DNA from: Tubiluchus corallicola
Lineage: Eukaryota; Priapulida; Priapulimorpha; Priapulimorphida; Tubiluchidae
Length of the DNA: 64,000 nucleotides
Direction of reading: 5' to 3'
Assembly (NCBI GenBank): GCA_030141605.1
Contig: JAQGDQ010000200.1
Span: 124,001 to 188,000, forward strand
The notes beneath the pieces are model-generated. The model was not told where the DNA came from. It searched no databases and saw only the letters and a list, made by a program, of their open reading frames with translations. The translations under genes and the position numbers were made by a program. Shown in pieces: positions 35,234 through 49,723 of the stretch (positions are counted from its first letter, which is position 1; every line of letters begins with the position of its first letter).

Positions 35234-38200
35234 ATGGCTGATTGGGGCAATGACGATGATTTTGAAAATGAGGAATTGTTAACCCAGTGTGATCAACTGG
35301 CTTCTCAAGTCATGATGGAAGCACATCAAAATGAGCCTCAGAATGTGCCACCAGGTCAGCTTACAACGGTAATCAATAAGCTTACACTGCATTGTTGGCT
35401 AGTTGTAGTTTCATGAGTGCCTAAAAATACCATTGTTGGAGTAATTGAGATAAACTTTCGACACATTTGACTTTAGTGTTTTACATCTTTTATTATAAAT
35501 TTTTAAATACTACAACAAGTAAATAATACTACAACACTGGGAACAGAGTTTTGGTACTTATGAAAACACTAGGCTGTTTTCATAAACTGTGTAATATGAC
35601 TGTATGCCAATATTTTAAAATACTAGTGCGAAATGTGAATCACTGAGTTACTCTCTTATTGATTCTTTCTGTCTAGCTGCCTGGTATGTGGCTTACAATG
35701 CCATTTGTTGTTGCTAGGAACAAATTGTTACTAATTTTTTAGTACCGTGGAAGAAAAGCAATATACACAATCTTTGTAAGCTGCTGTAAAATTGATCTTC
35801 AAATGAGTTGTGAGAATGGCAATTGTTTGGTCAGCATTGGTGATCATCTGCAGCTTGCATTGCAGACAATATTATAGTAATTTAGAAAATATTTTCCTTG
35901 TTAGCATGGCTTGTGTAGAAGCTAATATTTATTTCGTATTCTTTAAATTTAGTGAGTCATGCAATAAAGCATACCAAAAACAGGCATGCAAAACAACAAT
36001 TAATCTCACACATAATATTATCACTTAAAAAAGGGTAAATAAAAATTTCAATTCGAAAAGTTCGAATTTGATTGCTGGTAGTGTTTGCTCAGCTTTATTA
36101 AATTGAAGATTAGGGATCTAGATCAGGAATGATTGAAAGAATTCATCGGTGTGAGTCTACTATGAAGGCTTTTTTATAAAGCTGATCAAGCACATTAAAT
36201 ACGAAGTTGGTTTGAAGAGTACTGATAAGCACTGTACAAATTAAGAAATGTACACTGCTTGTTTTAAGTGGTGCTTGCTGTTTACTTTCATTGATTTAAG
36301 TAGAGTTAATGAATAATAAAATCATTTAGTAGGGATGCAGTAAGTACAGTAATATTTGACACTCAGTAGTGATGGCTGATGGTAATATTACAACTTTGGT
36401 TACATAAATTTTGTAAATGATAAACTGTAAATTGATGTGGATGTAAGTTGATGCAGCTGGACTTTTTGTTAAAATTGCCGACAAAAAAATATTTTTTCTA
36501 TTTGAATTTTGTTATTTGAAATTTAGTTTAGAATACCTGAATCAAGGTCAGGAGCCACTGTGACAGCAAGCTCTAGTGGCATGGGCCCTTCCTCTAGTGG
36601 CACCTTCAGGGATATTCTGCAAGAGTTGCAGACAAGCAAGACGGAGGTTGAGCGTCAGAAACAAGAAGTAAAAAGTTTCAGTAAAGTGTTGTTTATTTTT
36701 TTATTTTAGTAGTTTATTTTGTTATATTTGAATTTCTTTGACTAACTGTAGACAAACTAGAAATGGCCCACAAATACGGATCATTATAATCTATAATGCG
36801 CAAACGTTCCTCATAGTGCCTTCTATGCACTTTGATAGCTATTTAGCAATAAGAAGTTAACAAGTAGTGTAGTACGAAATAAGTCTCCATTGCAGAATTT
36901 TGAACTTATTCCGTTTGCTAGTGATTCTGCGCAGTTCAAGGCTAACGTGAGAGTAACTAATGACTCTAGTCACTGCAAATTGCCAAGAGAGTTCTGCTAC
37001 TCAAGTAATGCTCGATATGCTCAGTTTTAATCATGCGTTATTATTGTTCATTACTTCACTTTGACTTTAGAACCATGCACATAAATGCTACCATAGTCAA
37101 AACTGTATAAGTTTTTAGTTATTTTAAAAGCTGCTTAAAATGGTTTCCAGCTTTTAATAAGTCCACTTGTGTAACGGCTATTACCTTTGTTTAATTTTTA
37201 AATTGTAACTGTCTAATAATGGTTGTACAAAGAGTTGATAGCATTGCGTGTAATATAGTTAAAAACACCTTTCACAAGTATTGCTTTTTGAACTCACTGA
37301 ATAAGCAGAACAAAATTTATTTACCTTATCTACTCTGAAAGGTGCTTGTCTAAAGTAGATATTATAGTATTTTCTTGTTGTTTGAATTGTGTCATTTTGT
37401 TTTAATATTCTATGCCAAACTATGTAATCATACATACATGTAGGTAATCATACAAATTTGTATCTTCATGAGATACTCATAACTTCATTGTAGCAAACTA
37501 ATTGAATGGTGTATTTTTTATGCTAACTTCACTTTTATTTTGAGGTTTTCCTTGCAGCAAAAGCAATTTGCTTTCAGAAATTTTCAGTGTTTTAATTACT
37601 GTCTTATATGATAGCGGTATCATTTTTCTCAACTTATTTTAGTTTTAGTCTATTTTATTCGTGTTTTAGATGAAATAGTTTTGAATATTTCCAAAATAAT
37701 TTTGCTATTTATATTACAAAAGATACAAAATATGAAGAAGCAACAGTATGAAAAAGAAGGTGAAACGCAGATACTGAGAGACCAGCTACAGAAGCTACAA
37801 ACTGATTTGACTACAGCTAGACAAGTTTGTATGATAGGACGTGGATCTCAGGTGATGAAAAGAAGTTAATTAAATACCTGTAATTAATTAGCTTATTAAC
37901 AAATAGGTTGTTGAAAAATTTTGGTTTTGAACCAATGACATGCTAGCTAATCCACCTGCCAAATTTCAACTCATTTGAATAAGCACTTTTGGAGTTGAAA
38001 AATGTGTTATTGCATAGTGAGTGAGTACTGGAATAAAGGGAGTCAACACATTTTTTCTAGAACCCAAACTGACGCTAGGGAACGACAGACGTCAAGACAA
38101 CAACATGCCAATACAATACAGAGTCATTCATAGTAGGATTATTATTTTTCTATCGCTTTTTCTGTGCCCTTAAATCTGGTCAGGTGCAGCCAGATGCTTT

Positions 38201-41200
38201 ACATCACATAAATTACAATACAGCAAAAATTGAACACCTTTCGCAAGGCCGCGAACCCACCTAGCAATATTCCAAATATTGTGGCCGGAGCTCAAAAACC
38301 ATGGGAGTAGATGGATAATAAAGAAAAATAAATGAAGATTTGCTCACTCCGTGACCTTTGACCAGGCAACTGGGTCACATCTATACATAGATAACTTTGT
38401 CCAGTGAGTGTACCATGTGAGTTTGTGTCCCTAGCCCTCAGTATGTAAAATGTCACCAGTTGGGGGAACTCCAAATTTTGCATTTTGGCCCTTTCCTCAG
38501 GCATTTAAAACTTGCCAGCTTTTTAAAACCCCAGCTCCTCAGTGCCCAAATACTTGTGAAAAAAATTGGAAAAAACCGAAAACCCTAGGAGGAGATGTGA
38601 CCTAAAGGAAAAACTGACCGACACCCACTGCCCTTCCCCCTTGACCAGTGGTTACTGGTCACCACACTGGTCCCAAGGCAAAACTTGCAAATCAAAATTC
38701 GTAGGGCAAGCATGTCCAAAAACGATTTTTAGGCTGGTGTTGATGTTTCTGTAACACATTCTTTCTACAAATCATGCCATACTTTTTTCTAGATGACCAA
38801 GTAACCTCACTTTGCAGTTAAGAGATTCTTTTACTTGTTTTTGAGATTCATAAAAGTAAAAATCAAGAATTTATTTTCATATATTTTTAATATATTTATT
38901 TTCATATATATGTTTAATATATTTGGATTATTATTATTGTCTGGCAGGAGTATCATGAATTGGAGCAAAAACTTGAAAGCACCAGGACAGAATTGCAATT
39001 CAAGAACCAAGAAGTTTGCAAACTACAAGAGAAAGTTCATAGCTATGAGCAGAAGATGAAAACGGCAGCTGTTAAACCTGCTTCTTCTGGTACATGTTTA
39101 TTCTTGTAGTTTATACAGGTAGCTTGTCAGTTGTCAGTACTTTTTTATGTACTAATATTCTCAACAAAGTCTGTGGTCTCAGGCTCAGAAGCTAAAATGG
39201 CATCTAACAATTTTCATTGACAGACTTGAACAATAGAAGACCTGCTTGCTTTTGCCATTATTTAATAATTTACTTACTGTGTTATTTAATGCCCTTTGCT
39301 GGAATATCTGCTGTATGCATTCGTTTTGAGCTCTAGTCACACTTCCTTTCATCTAATGTGTAAAAGGTAAATTGTTTTTGTTTTATTATCTATTTGAAAT
39401 GGTATTTATTAGTTTGAATAGCCTAGATGTTTAATATAATATTTTTGTTGTGGTTAGATTTATAAAAACAAATTTACCTGTATATGTTAAAAGTGATAAG
39501 TCCGTAACTTCTGCAGGTCAAGCGATCGCAGGAAAAAAGCGGAAAGTGTCGCATCCAGAAACTGATATGCCTCCTGTTTCTACTTTGGAAAGGGGTGATG
39601 GACGTGGTGTGTTTCCCAGCAGTCGATCCTTTCACTTTACAACTGAAATCACATCTGGCTATAGCAAATTAAAGCCAGGTAAGTGTTCACTTGTTGGTAG
39701 GCAAGTGAGAACTGATGCCTTTTTTGGAGATAATTGTAGAGTGTTTTTGTTTATATTCAAGAACTTGTTAAGCTTGTGTTTGTATACATAGATTTGACGT
39801 AAAAGAAAACACTGAAAATTTTAAATAATCTAATATTTTGGTAGTATATGTACAGTTGTTTATTTTAACTCGTAAGCATATTAAACTTGTTTGTAATTTG
39901 TATATATATAATTGTACATGTATAGTATAATGCTTTGAATGAAAAGCATGAGTTCTTTTAGTTTGCATGATTATAGTAAATTTTGGCTCTTGGCAGTAAC
40001 TGTGGTATGAACTGTCACTTCAGTTTTCTACAATTTTGAATGCTAGTATATTATTACCTTTATTTTTTTGAGTAAGCAGCATATGATTTCAACTTATGCT
40101 TTGTAAAGTAGTTGTACTAGTAATTTGAAAGAAAACATCAAAACATTTTCGCATTTGTTGATTATATTCTGTAGCCTACAAAAATATATATTGATTCCCC
40201 CGTAGGCTACAGTATTTCAGACATTGTGAGGTCTATTCTAGTCCATGCCTTACAGAGTATTAGCAATATATTTTATCTAGTGTGTGAAAACATTGAAAAA
40301 AATCCATGTTTATGTTACTGCTAGCTTTAGTTACTTGACTGATACAACAAATGTAAATCTTATTTCAGTAGACTACCCATGCTCTATATGGGATTCCAAT
40401 ATGAAATTTTTGGAAAATTTTGGATTATTTGGAAAAATTGCAGAAATTGTGTTCAGGCAGAAGTTGACTATTATAATTAATGTTTTTTACACTTGCATTG
40501 TTTTATGGTTAGCAATGATCACTGAAGCTTCTACTTCTACATCTACTGATCTACCTCAAAATGCATTCCAGAAGAACACAGAAACTTGCTTGAATGAATG
40601 TCAAGGTAAGGATTACATGTCAGGTTTTTTTGACGGATTTATTTTCAGTCACGAGCTGAAAATTGTCAAACCATCAAATGTATAAGTAACAAAAAAAGTT
40701 TTACGTAGATTTATATTATAACAAGAAAAGATTGTTCTCTTGTTACGGATACTCAACATGTATGAGACTGTGTGTGAATGTTTAACTGCACTTTCTTTTG
40801 CAGGTTGCACTGTTTTAATGTCCTTATTAATGCCCCATCCTTTGGCTCTCCATGGAGTCCTTAGCATATTTGATGGAAGCTTATATTCTGTTTCATCATT
40901 AGCAAGTAGCGTGTCTAGACTAGTTTCACCTGATGGCAAATATGGGTAATTTTTCACTTTTAATTGTTGTTTGTCTGCTGTGGTATGTGTTTACTTAGTC
41001 ACTAGTTTTCTCATAAATGGAAAATTGTGACTATGTAAACAAAATTGTTGAAATGAATGGGCATTTGGTTTGTCAGTATTAGACTATTAGGCGGCATTTC
41101 TTAGATAGAAATTTTCTTTGGTTACAGCAGTAACTTTTGACTTCGTTGTTAGGTGTTGTTTATTGATGCCAATAAGTTTTTTTAAATCTGATAATTAATC

Positions 41201-44200
41201 ATCTGGGTAGTTCTTATAATATTCTTAAGGTTTCCTAATGTTACTGAATTCATGTATATTGTTCACCAAGTCAAATACGCTGCATTTTCACAAAAAATGC
41301 TCAAATCCGCGAATATCTTCATACATTTTAAATTGGGGAAACGATGGTTTCAGCAGGACTGTGGTGTTTCTTCGTCTGCACATGTCTGTGGAAATTTGGG
41401 CAGGTTTTGCCAGTGCCTGTCACAATATGTGTAGCTCTGTGAGTGCTTGTACATGTTTGTCGTAATTTGCACGTTCACATATGTGAGTGTCTTCGTATGT
41501 GTTAGGTCTAACCTCTATGGGTTTGGATTTGGTAAACATTCATTTGAATGTTGTGTGTTTGTGTTGAAATTATGGCATTGTTATTTGCTTATTATCGTTC
41601 TACTTCTATAAAAATGCTTTTAGTAATACTTTTTATAAAGTTTGGCACATTGCAAGCCAAAAAACAAAATCGACACTCAAAGGCAAAGCCTCTTTAATGC
41701 GATGTTCATGGCTGAGTCACTATAAAGGATATTCCTCACTGAGCTCGCAGAGGTGTCTCAACCACGTTTCAGATGTATATTCATGCATGGAATTGTGCAT
41801 ACTTAACCACTTAGCCATGGACGTGTCACAGCTATCTGATTAAATATTTAGAACTTTGTTTAAAAACATTTTTGGTTTCATTAAATTATCCGAAAAGTTT
41901 TATACTTTTCTAGGTCGTTGAGAAAATTGGACTTCACAAGTTTTATGAATGAATCCACTTTTTCGTCGACATCAGTAAAAGACGGCAGTAGTGAAGCTTA
42001 CAGACTGGCTGTAAGAGGCTTGCAAATACTTGAGGAAGACTCATGTCGTGGTGTTGCAAAAACTTTACATAGTGTGTACACGTCTAGTCAAATATGTCAT
42101 AGCCTTGGTGCTCTCTACCTCCTGCCACTCATAGAGCAGCAGCTAACAAATTGCGCGAATCATATTCAGAACTTTTTGCAAACGTGTTCTCCGGCAGCCA
42201 CATCTAGTTCTGATTCTGGTGGTTCATCATCTCTGACAAAGTCTAGCAGTTTAGAGTCTGGTTCACCTGACATGTCAAATGTTAGTCCCGTTGGTGGTGC
42301 GTTACTTGCAAGTAGCATGGAACACAGCGCACTGGCAGCTTTGCATGAGCTGGCTGTTCTGTTTGACACGAGTTCGCATGTATCTGACTGGGTACTGGAT
42401 GGAGCATCTAGCACTTCAGTAAGTTTATAATTCGTAATTTGTTAAATTTGTCATCAGGCTATGATGCAAGATAACTAACTATAAATTTATTACTGTTTAA
42501 TTTTATTCTACTATTGTAGCTGACATTAAGCTGTGCTGCTGAAATTATTGTTTAACTTTGCTTAGTCTTTTCATATGCCTGTTTTGTATTCTGTGTTTAC
42601 TTTCAAAAGACGTATATGTTTATCTACCTGCGCATTAAGCTTGCACTTGATAGCTAAAGTTGTACAAATTGGATCGTTATGGCAATCTGCTTATAAAACA
42701 TTGGTGTGAGTCTATTCATTTTGCTTTTTGCTGTAATGTATTTTGGGCTTCATCACCTGACCAGAGTGTGCTATTAACTTGACTCTTTAGGTAATTTAAT
42801 TTTTTATTACATTTGACAGGAAGATAAAGCAAATATGGAGCCTGAGTATGCAAGACTTCCAGACATGTTAACGAGCTGCAATGTTTTAATTAAATTAATG
42901 CAGCTAGCAGAGCCGCACTTTCACGGAGTAAGTCAGTGTCCTTCTTATTTTTTGAAGTACGTGCGATGAAAATTGGTTGTCAATAAATTGATCATATCTC
43001 GGACAAAAATAAAATCTAGTGGCCACCCTGTAGGATTCGACAGTCAAAAGATATAGAAAATTTTGCTGCTCGTGGCACGACTCTCAAGTTCTAGGATGGG
43101 CATTTTTGTATAGTACGTACTTTTACTCCATTATTATAAGATATGTAGGATATTTTATGGCTATCATTGTTAAACGAATTTTGCTGGCCTTCCCCACCCA
43201 AAGGTTTTTCTGATCCGTTGCTATTTTTAGAAGTTTTTGTTTTTTCGTAAGCCTACTTGCTTATTTTTTCTGTATAATGCATTAGTCGTGGCATAGAATA
43301 CAGCTAAAGCAAGCATAAAATTGTGTTATTTTTTTATTAGAAATTATAGGTGCACTTTTTTAAAATAAGAAGTTATGTTCTTGTAAGAAAAAATCTCTAA
43401 AAAAAATTGGATAAACCCAACACATAAACCCATATTACATCATAATATGAAATACAAAAATGAGTACATATAATGCAATGTGGTTCTTCGTCTAGAAGAA
43501 AACATGTGAAGTTCGTTGTGGGAACAGCTCTGTTCTAGACTTATTTGTAAGTTGTTGGCACAAACGATTTTCCGTATCTTTCATCCTATACATCATGAAC
43601 TTTCTGTTAACTGGGTGAAGTTCTGCTCGATCTATTATTTATCACAGACTATAGCATGTAATGGACATTTTGGATTTTGTTCTGATGTAAGAATAGTAGT
43701 GATAATAATATCATAATAATACAGCGTATTTATCTCAGCCCTGCTATCTTTTACTCCTTAACTTCAATTTCACTCCTTTGGCGTGATTTGTTCATTTCAT
43801 TGTTTTGCATAAATCACTCAGAAATTCAAGCGTTCGACAGCAATGAAAGCTAGTAATGAGAACAATGCTTCATAAGTTATCATCATTTTGTGTATTGTTG
43901 ATGAGCAATGTAAAACAATACATATTTTTCAGAAAGAACTATTGTTTCCTAGGATTGTTGAGGCAGCACTTTCTACACTCACCATATTAAGTCATGTGGC
44001 TTTGGTTGATAAAATTGACAGGTGAAAGGAAAATTTATTTATGTACGCCATAAAACGCAATTTTGAATCTAGATGTTGCAGACAGAAAAAATGTGAAAAT
44101 CAAACCTGAATCTAGATTTAAACCACATACCTATAATGTCTTACATGTAGACCATAAGTGCACTCAGGTGTGAAAAAAATGAACCTGATGCTGGATTTGT

Positions 44201-47200
44201 ACCAGAAACTTTGTGAGGTTCAATCTCATTGCCTTAGACGAGGAGACTGCTCTGTCTTATGTGACTAAACCTGGTTCAGAATGAAGTAATTTCTTCCACA
44301 TCTTGTTGGGATTAATTTCTACTTAATCAGAAATTGTCTTCATCACAGAGAACTGACTGGTCTAGTTTGCTTGTATCTCAGAAATCTTAGTTGAAATCTT
44401 GCTTCAGTTACGTTTTTCAGCATTTCTTTTTTCTGCTTATTGCCTCAAAAAATCATTAAATTGTCGGTTATTTCCAACATTGCTTAACGATTTTGTTTTC
44501 AAATTATATGCGACTAATGAGTTGTTTAACTATGAAAATTGTAGCTACTAAGTATATTGATGGAACAGCATGTATTTGTTGATACATATAAAATGAAACT
44601 TGCAGGGTTCTTAGTTAAAGTATAGCATAATGCCATGTTTATATTTTTGAATTGAGTAGTTTGCCTTTGATCTACATCAATGTCTGTAGAACATTAATTT
44701 TTGCTGCAGACTGACTCCCATATTAGCAGGTGGAACATTGTGTTCGTGCCTCAACATCGACGGCCATACCGAAATCATCTTTCAGACAGTACAGCTTTTG
44801 ACAGGACTAGCAGCATCAGAGGCAGCTCTAACTGCAATGTGCAACAAATCAGGTACTAGTGTAAAAAATGAAAACTTATTTAATGATGTGCATCTAATCA
44901 TTTATTGATCACAATTGTTTTAATGTTTCCAGTTTTTATTTGTCCAAGTTTGTTTGCAAGAAATGCAAATGAGTTTTGCTTCATGTAAAAATTTCTTCAA
45001 ATTTCAAGAAATTTTCATGCCTTGCTAAAGATGCAAGACATGATTTACATTTTTTGATGCAGGACATCAAAAGTCTTATATTTTGCACATTATTTTAGCA
45101 GTTTTTAAATAGTTTCTTTTGTTTTTTTATAATTGCAATGCTCTGCAAACAAGAATATCCAGCACCTAGTAGCAGAGCCTTCACAAAGTTGGTTTTTGTG
45201 GCAAGACTGAAATCTGGCTCATTATCAAGCTTAAGCATGTTAGATAAGCCACTAAATCAGCAGCGACATCTTAGCGATGTTCAGATGTACATAATCCTTC
45301 CTCTGCGAGGTAAACAGCCAGAATCAGCATGGCAAACGAAAACTGTCAGAGCGAATGTCACTAAACTTTGGTTGTGAAGCACGTGTGTGACTAGTCGGTC
45401 ATGCCAAATTTATTGCTGTAAACTACTGTAAATACTTAATTCAGTCTTATTAAAAATACAATACGTAGCTTTACCCTTCTTTCTTTTTTTGCCACCAGAT
45501 CTGTTTTTAATTTTGTTTGCAGATACTTGCAGTTTACATGCACTGTATTGTTGCTGTATTAACCCCACAAAGTCTTTGGATTGTGCTGAATTTGCACAAC
45601 TAGTGTTGGAGTTTCTATCGAGTACTTTGTTTAGTCATTGTACTGCACCAAACTTTCTGCTTCATAATGGTTGTCAATACTGTAGTCCTGAAGTAAGTAC
45701 AGTTAATAAAACTCGATTACACCTGCTTGTTAGCAGCAGCTAGTATTACTGAATATCTTTCTAATACTGTTTAGTAATTTGGCTTGCTAACTTGCTATAA
45801 TTGTTTACCCACTATTTTCAGATGTATTAGCCAAATAAGATGTTTTCTTGCAAAAATTGTTTAACGTTAAGCGACGTTTACAATACCACAAATAGTCTGA
45901 GTTGGCCCTAGGTTTCACAAAATCTGATAATATAGAACTTTTGTATAAGCATATTTTTGTCTCTTGTTTACATGTTCCACTAGAAAATAATAGTTTGGTA
46001 TCACATTCATAACAATAGTTTTGACGTGCAACTATAAGATGAGGGTTTTAAATTGTGAGAATTCCACAGCAGCCATCATTGTATTAGTGACATTTGACAG
46101 CACAATGCCAAAGTTGCTCTGTTGTAAATTTGTGTCCTACAAAAAATGTCAGTAATACAATGATGTGTAGAGCTAGTGATTCAACAGTTACACTGTGAAA
46201 TTGTAGCATAGTTGCTACCAGTTTAAATATATATTTTTAGCCTTGCTACGTCATGGTATTTAATATAAAGATAACAAAGACACTTTTTGCTTAGATTGGT
46301 CAAGCTGTAGTTTTGTTGTTACACCGAGAGCGATATCGGGAGTCTCCTAGTGTTTCTGTCTTACAGCTTGGTCTCACTGTTTTATCTATTCTTTGCAATC
46401 ACGATGCTGATGTTCAGGTGTGTAATTTATGTATTAGTGCTCTGTTATAGATTCCATGGTTGAGTTTATTCAATCTTTGCAGTAGTTTACATAAATAACA
46501 ATAAACACCCCTGCAATATTGCAGCACCTGAGTTAATGGCACGTTCATTGTTGTGCTTGTTCTTCCATCAGTGGTCATTTGTTTTGTATTTATTGGTCAA
46601 TCTGTTCATCACAACAACATTATGCATGTCCCTATTAAATGAAGACCTGCCTCTGGTATTATTTACTCAGCATTATAGTGCTGTTATTTTGGTAGCTTAC
46701 AGCCTTGATGAAAATTTATTTATTCACGTGATTGTTTATTTTATCTTATATTGTTATTTATAGTACTAGAGTTAATACCTACAAAAATTATTAATGGTCC
46801 AATACTAAGTTCGTGTGGCTTTTGGACCTGGTGCCGTTTTTTTGTGATTAATAAAGAATAAAACTGCCAGATGCAGGTTTTCTCTTAGTGTAAAACTTGT
46901 TTAACAACAGGAACGATTCAAATATGTTGGAGCGGAATACAGAACACTGATAACTGCATGCAGTCGTGATACAAACCTTGGCAGCCTCCCAGAAATCAAT
47001 GGTAAATTTATAACTTGAAAATACTAGAAAAACAAATATATTTTTATTTTGCAACTAGTAAATAAGCCTTACTTAGAATTGAGTTTTTCCTATAAAACAC
47101 AATCATGAGTTTCTTCACTTCTATAAAACATAACTTTTTTTCTGATAGATTTGTTAATCTGGATATGCAAGTATAGTATAATAGTTGGTTTAGCTATTAT

Positions 47201-47308
47201 TTTGCATGCAAATTATTAATTGGTGCTGTTAACTGATCTGTTGCAGTTCTTCGGGAACTCTGGGAAGATGATGATGCAACAGATTCAGAACCGATGTCCA
47301 TTCCTTGA
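35234..47308 (+). CDS. ATRIP: ATRIP, ATR-interacting protein (15 coding exons, complete)
   Basis: Coding exons: 35234-35368, 36527-36667, 37723-37824, 38948-39089, 39517-39678, 40513-40605, 40804-40945, 41914-42418, 42820-42927, 43933-44021, 44710-44852, 45523-45692, 46295-46417, 46911-47001, 47247-47308. All junctions are GT-AG and all phases agree, giving 2,208 bases and 735 residues (human ATRIP has 791). Residues 8-28 (DDDFENEELLTQCDQLASQ) match the acidic RPA70N-binding checkpoint-recruitment motif. Residues about 65-170 form the coiled coil, with GETQILRDQLQKLQ and RTELQFKNQEVCKLQEKV resembling the vertebrate protein. Residues 180-183 (KKRK) are a likely nuclear signal. The region around 259-640 is the helical ATR-binding repeat part, and the acidic tail WEDDDATDSEP matches the conserved ATR-activating C-terminus. 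It would bind RPA-coated single-stranded DNA and bring ATR kinase to stalled forks. It is convergent with MOV10. Confidence 0.93.
38030..38760. other. ATRIP intron 3 segment with different composition
   Basis: This part of the intron between the third and fourth ATRIP exons is richer in GC and CCC/GGG runs than the neighbouring intron. It has short ORFs but no recognised product. It may be an old insertion. Confidence 0.3.
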
Positions 47309-47515
47309 CAGATTTCACAAATCTGGGCAACGTAAGAATCTTTAGGTCCATTTATGTGCACAACTTGCTGCTCATGTAGAATGAATTTTTACTGTTGCAT
47401 GTTAATTGTTTTTTTATACATCAAGATTTTTTCAGATAAAATCTTTTTAATGTACTGCGATTGTTAATTGCGTAACATTCTTATTGTATTTGTTGTTTCT
47501 TATATTTTTTGATAT

Positions 47516-47521
47516 AATAAA
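47516..47521 (+). terminator. Likely ATRIP polyadenylation signal
   Basis: AATAAA about 208 bp after the ATRIP stop codon, within an AT-rich stretch (GATATAATAAAATTTA). It is the first canonical signal on the plus strand after the stop. Confidence 0.6.
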
Positions 47522-47652
47522 ATTTATTTTTATGTCTTTTGCTGATGTGAAAGTTTGCAAAATATACCTTTGAAGAGTATGGACATAGCTGAGTTTATTA
47601 CTAGTTCTGGTCTTCAACAGAAAGAAAAAAGCAGTTCAAGAAATGAGCATCA

Positions 47653-47997
47653 TCATAATTTTATTAATTTTTCACATTTTACATAAATGTAAAATTTTGT
47701 ATACTTGATTCTAAAATTCACAATTTTACATAAAAAGCATACCTGATCGTATATTTGGAGACCGAACTTTTTATTGCAGGGTTGAAAAGAATCTCCACTT
47801 TTCTTATCTAAAGGTACACCCATGCACAATGTCATTACGAAATTATCATCATTGTCAAATTTTGATAATTTGCAGAAAGCACTTTGCCAATTTTTGCCTT
47901 TAAGATTATGCATTGCTGGAATAGCCTGCTGTATGACAAGACCGCTCTCTAACAAGATGACCAGTAAAATTAACAAATCAGTCAAGAAACCTGCCAT
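47653..47997 (-). CDS. Candidate small secreted protein, unrecognised
   Basis: A 114-codon minus-strand frame from ATG 47997-47995 to TGA 47655-47653. The first about 25 residues (MAGFLTDLLILLVILLESGL) look like a cleavable signal peptide, followed by WQSAFCKLSKFDNDDNFV, MTLCMGVPLD and SFQPCNKKFG with three cysteines. A good splice donor (GATCAG then GTATGC) sits after LQIYDQ at about 47743, so the last 30 residues may be intronic. In that case further exons would have to overlap ATRIP's 3' end. An AATAAA lies within the last codons (47665-47660). It could be a single-exon gene with its cleavage signal at the stop. No family recognised. Confidence 0.35.
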   Translation of the reverse strand: MAGFLTDLLILLVILLESGLVIQQAIPAMHNLKGKNWQSAFCKLSKFDNDDNFVMTLCMGVPLDKKSGDSFQPCNKKFGLQIYDQVCFLCKIVNFRIKYTKFYIYVKCEKLIKL

Positions 47998-48029
47998 ACA
48001 TATTTGCCATTTCTGTCTACAATTTTAGC

Positions 48030-49720
48030 CACCTGGCGGTAAAACAAATGAAGCATTCACAAAATTAAGGCTAAGAATTAGATTACTGCAATAACAACAA
48101 GAATGAATGCTGGATAAGAATTCTTAAGGTTTGCTAGCTTAATTGTATATAATATATATCTCTAAGGGGGAGACCTACACGATAAACTTTGTGTAAAAAG
48201 ATTAAAACCTAAAAATCAAGATTCTCTTAAAAATAATACAAGGAAAACCTAACATTATTCTGTCGCGGCAAATAAAACTTATTTCTAATCACGTTGCCTT
48301 AATTTATGCAAGTTAAAAATTAATCTGCAGAGAAAAACAATGTCATAAAAATGATCTTGTGGAACTAGGCTTCGTCACGCCACTGAGGTTCCTCTTGTAG
48401 AGTTTTCATAGAGATAGTCGAGGTTGGGAACAGCTTACCTAAATTGTGAATACAAAACTACAGTTTCAGAGGCAATCGACACAAACCTTTTTACAATATT
48501 TTGAATTTTGTCAGTGCACTGCTTTTAGATTTTAATAGTTGGACATTTTCTTTTAAAACGTCTACAATCACAAAATTGACAATCTTTGTTTAGGGTCACT
48601 TGCTTAAGAAGTAATTCTCTCAACCTGTCGTTCAAGTAATATGGCAAAACCAATTTACTCGTCGCGAAGCAGCTGATATAAAGATTTGGATTTATGACAA
48701 CCGTAAGCATCTTCGGATCTGTTTATAACTTTAGCCTACATAAAGTAGTGTATGTACTTTCTATGGACAGAGAAAAACATAGAACACAGGATAGAAAACA
48801 AGAAAAATGGTGTCCATGTGCACTAGAGATAAACAAACAATAGAAAACAGAAATATTGTTTTGCGAGCACTCCTTGATTCGCGAAAAAATAAACATACTT
48901 TGTCTGCTATGTGCGTTAATTGTTTCACAAAATGCTTAACAACTGGGAAAAGACACCCAAATTAGTAACTGAAAACAATGACATGAAACAGAATTTGCTT
49001 TTGTTTCTCGTTTGAGCGGGATGTTCATTCCATGTAAGTGTTCAGTAGGGAAACCATGAAATGATTGCAAAATAAGTCAAAACAAATTCTTCTAATCTCC
49101 GCGTGCACTATGTATTATGGTAAAAGCAAGTGATGTGCAAGAAAAGAGGTGAAATGGTAACTTGCTTATAGTAGACAGATAATCATTTACTAACACACAA
49201 AACGTCAAGTACTGGCGGCTTCACGGTAAAATGATATAAGTAAATAAATATCCTTGGGATGTTTTTGTACCCGATTTACCTGAGGGCTAAACAAACTTAA
49301 AATCAAGCAAACATTAAGAGCACTGGTAAACAGTTAAACTACACGTATACAAACTTAACAAACAATTTAAAAGCTGTAAACATGAGGTGTAAAGATGGTT
49401 CCAAATAATATTTTACAAAAACTACAAACCATCGGCAGTCAAACAAGTGTAGAACAAAGCCTTTTTCTAATGCTCAGTTTTTGTTTAAGGGATTTGTTAT
49501 GGCAAAAGATCTTTGTTTTTTCATAGTTTAATTAATGAGATCTCTTTACATACCAAAAATAACTTGTTAACTTCTTTTTCTTGTCCGCTAGCTAATGATT
49601 TTAATTTATAGTATGCCATGAATTTTTCATAGGATGAATTACCATTAATGATTGATAGTGCAATGAAGCACTGGTTTTTTCCTATGCTATTGATGTCCTT
49701 TACAGTGAGCTTATTCAGTG
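48030..49720. other. Spacer between ATRIP and MOV10 3' ends, nothing recognised
   Basis: AT-rich; probably includes the MOV10 3' UTR at its right side. Only short ORFs are visible and no clear AATAAA for MOV10 could be assigned. Confidence 0.4.
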
Positions 49721-49723
49721 CGG

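Noticed and set aside
42166-42414. Minus-strand ORF of 82 codons
   Set aside because: Antisense shadow of the large ATRIP exon 41914-42418.
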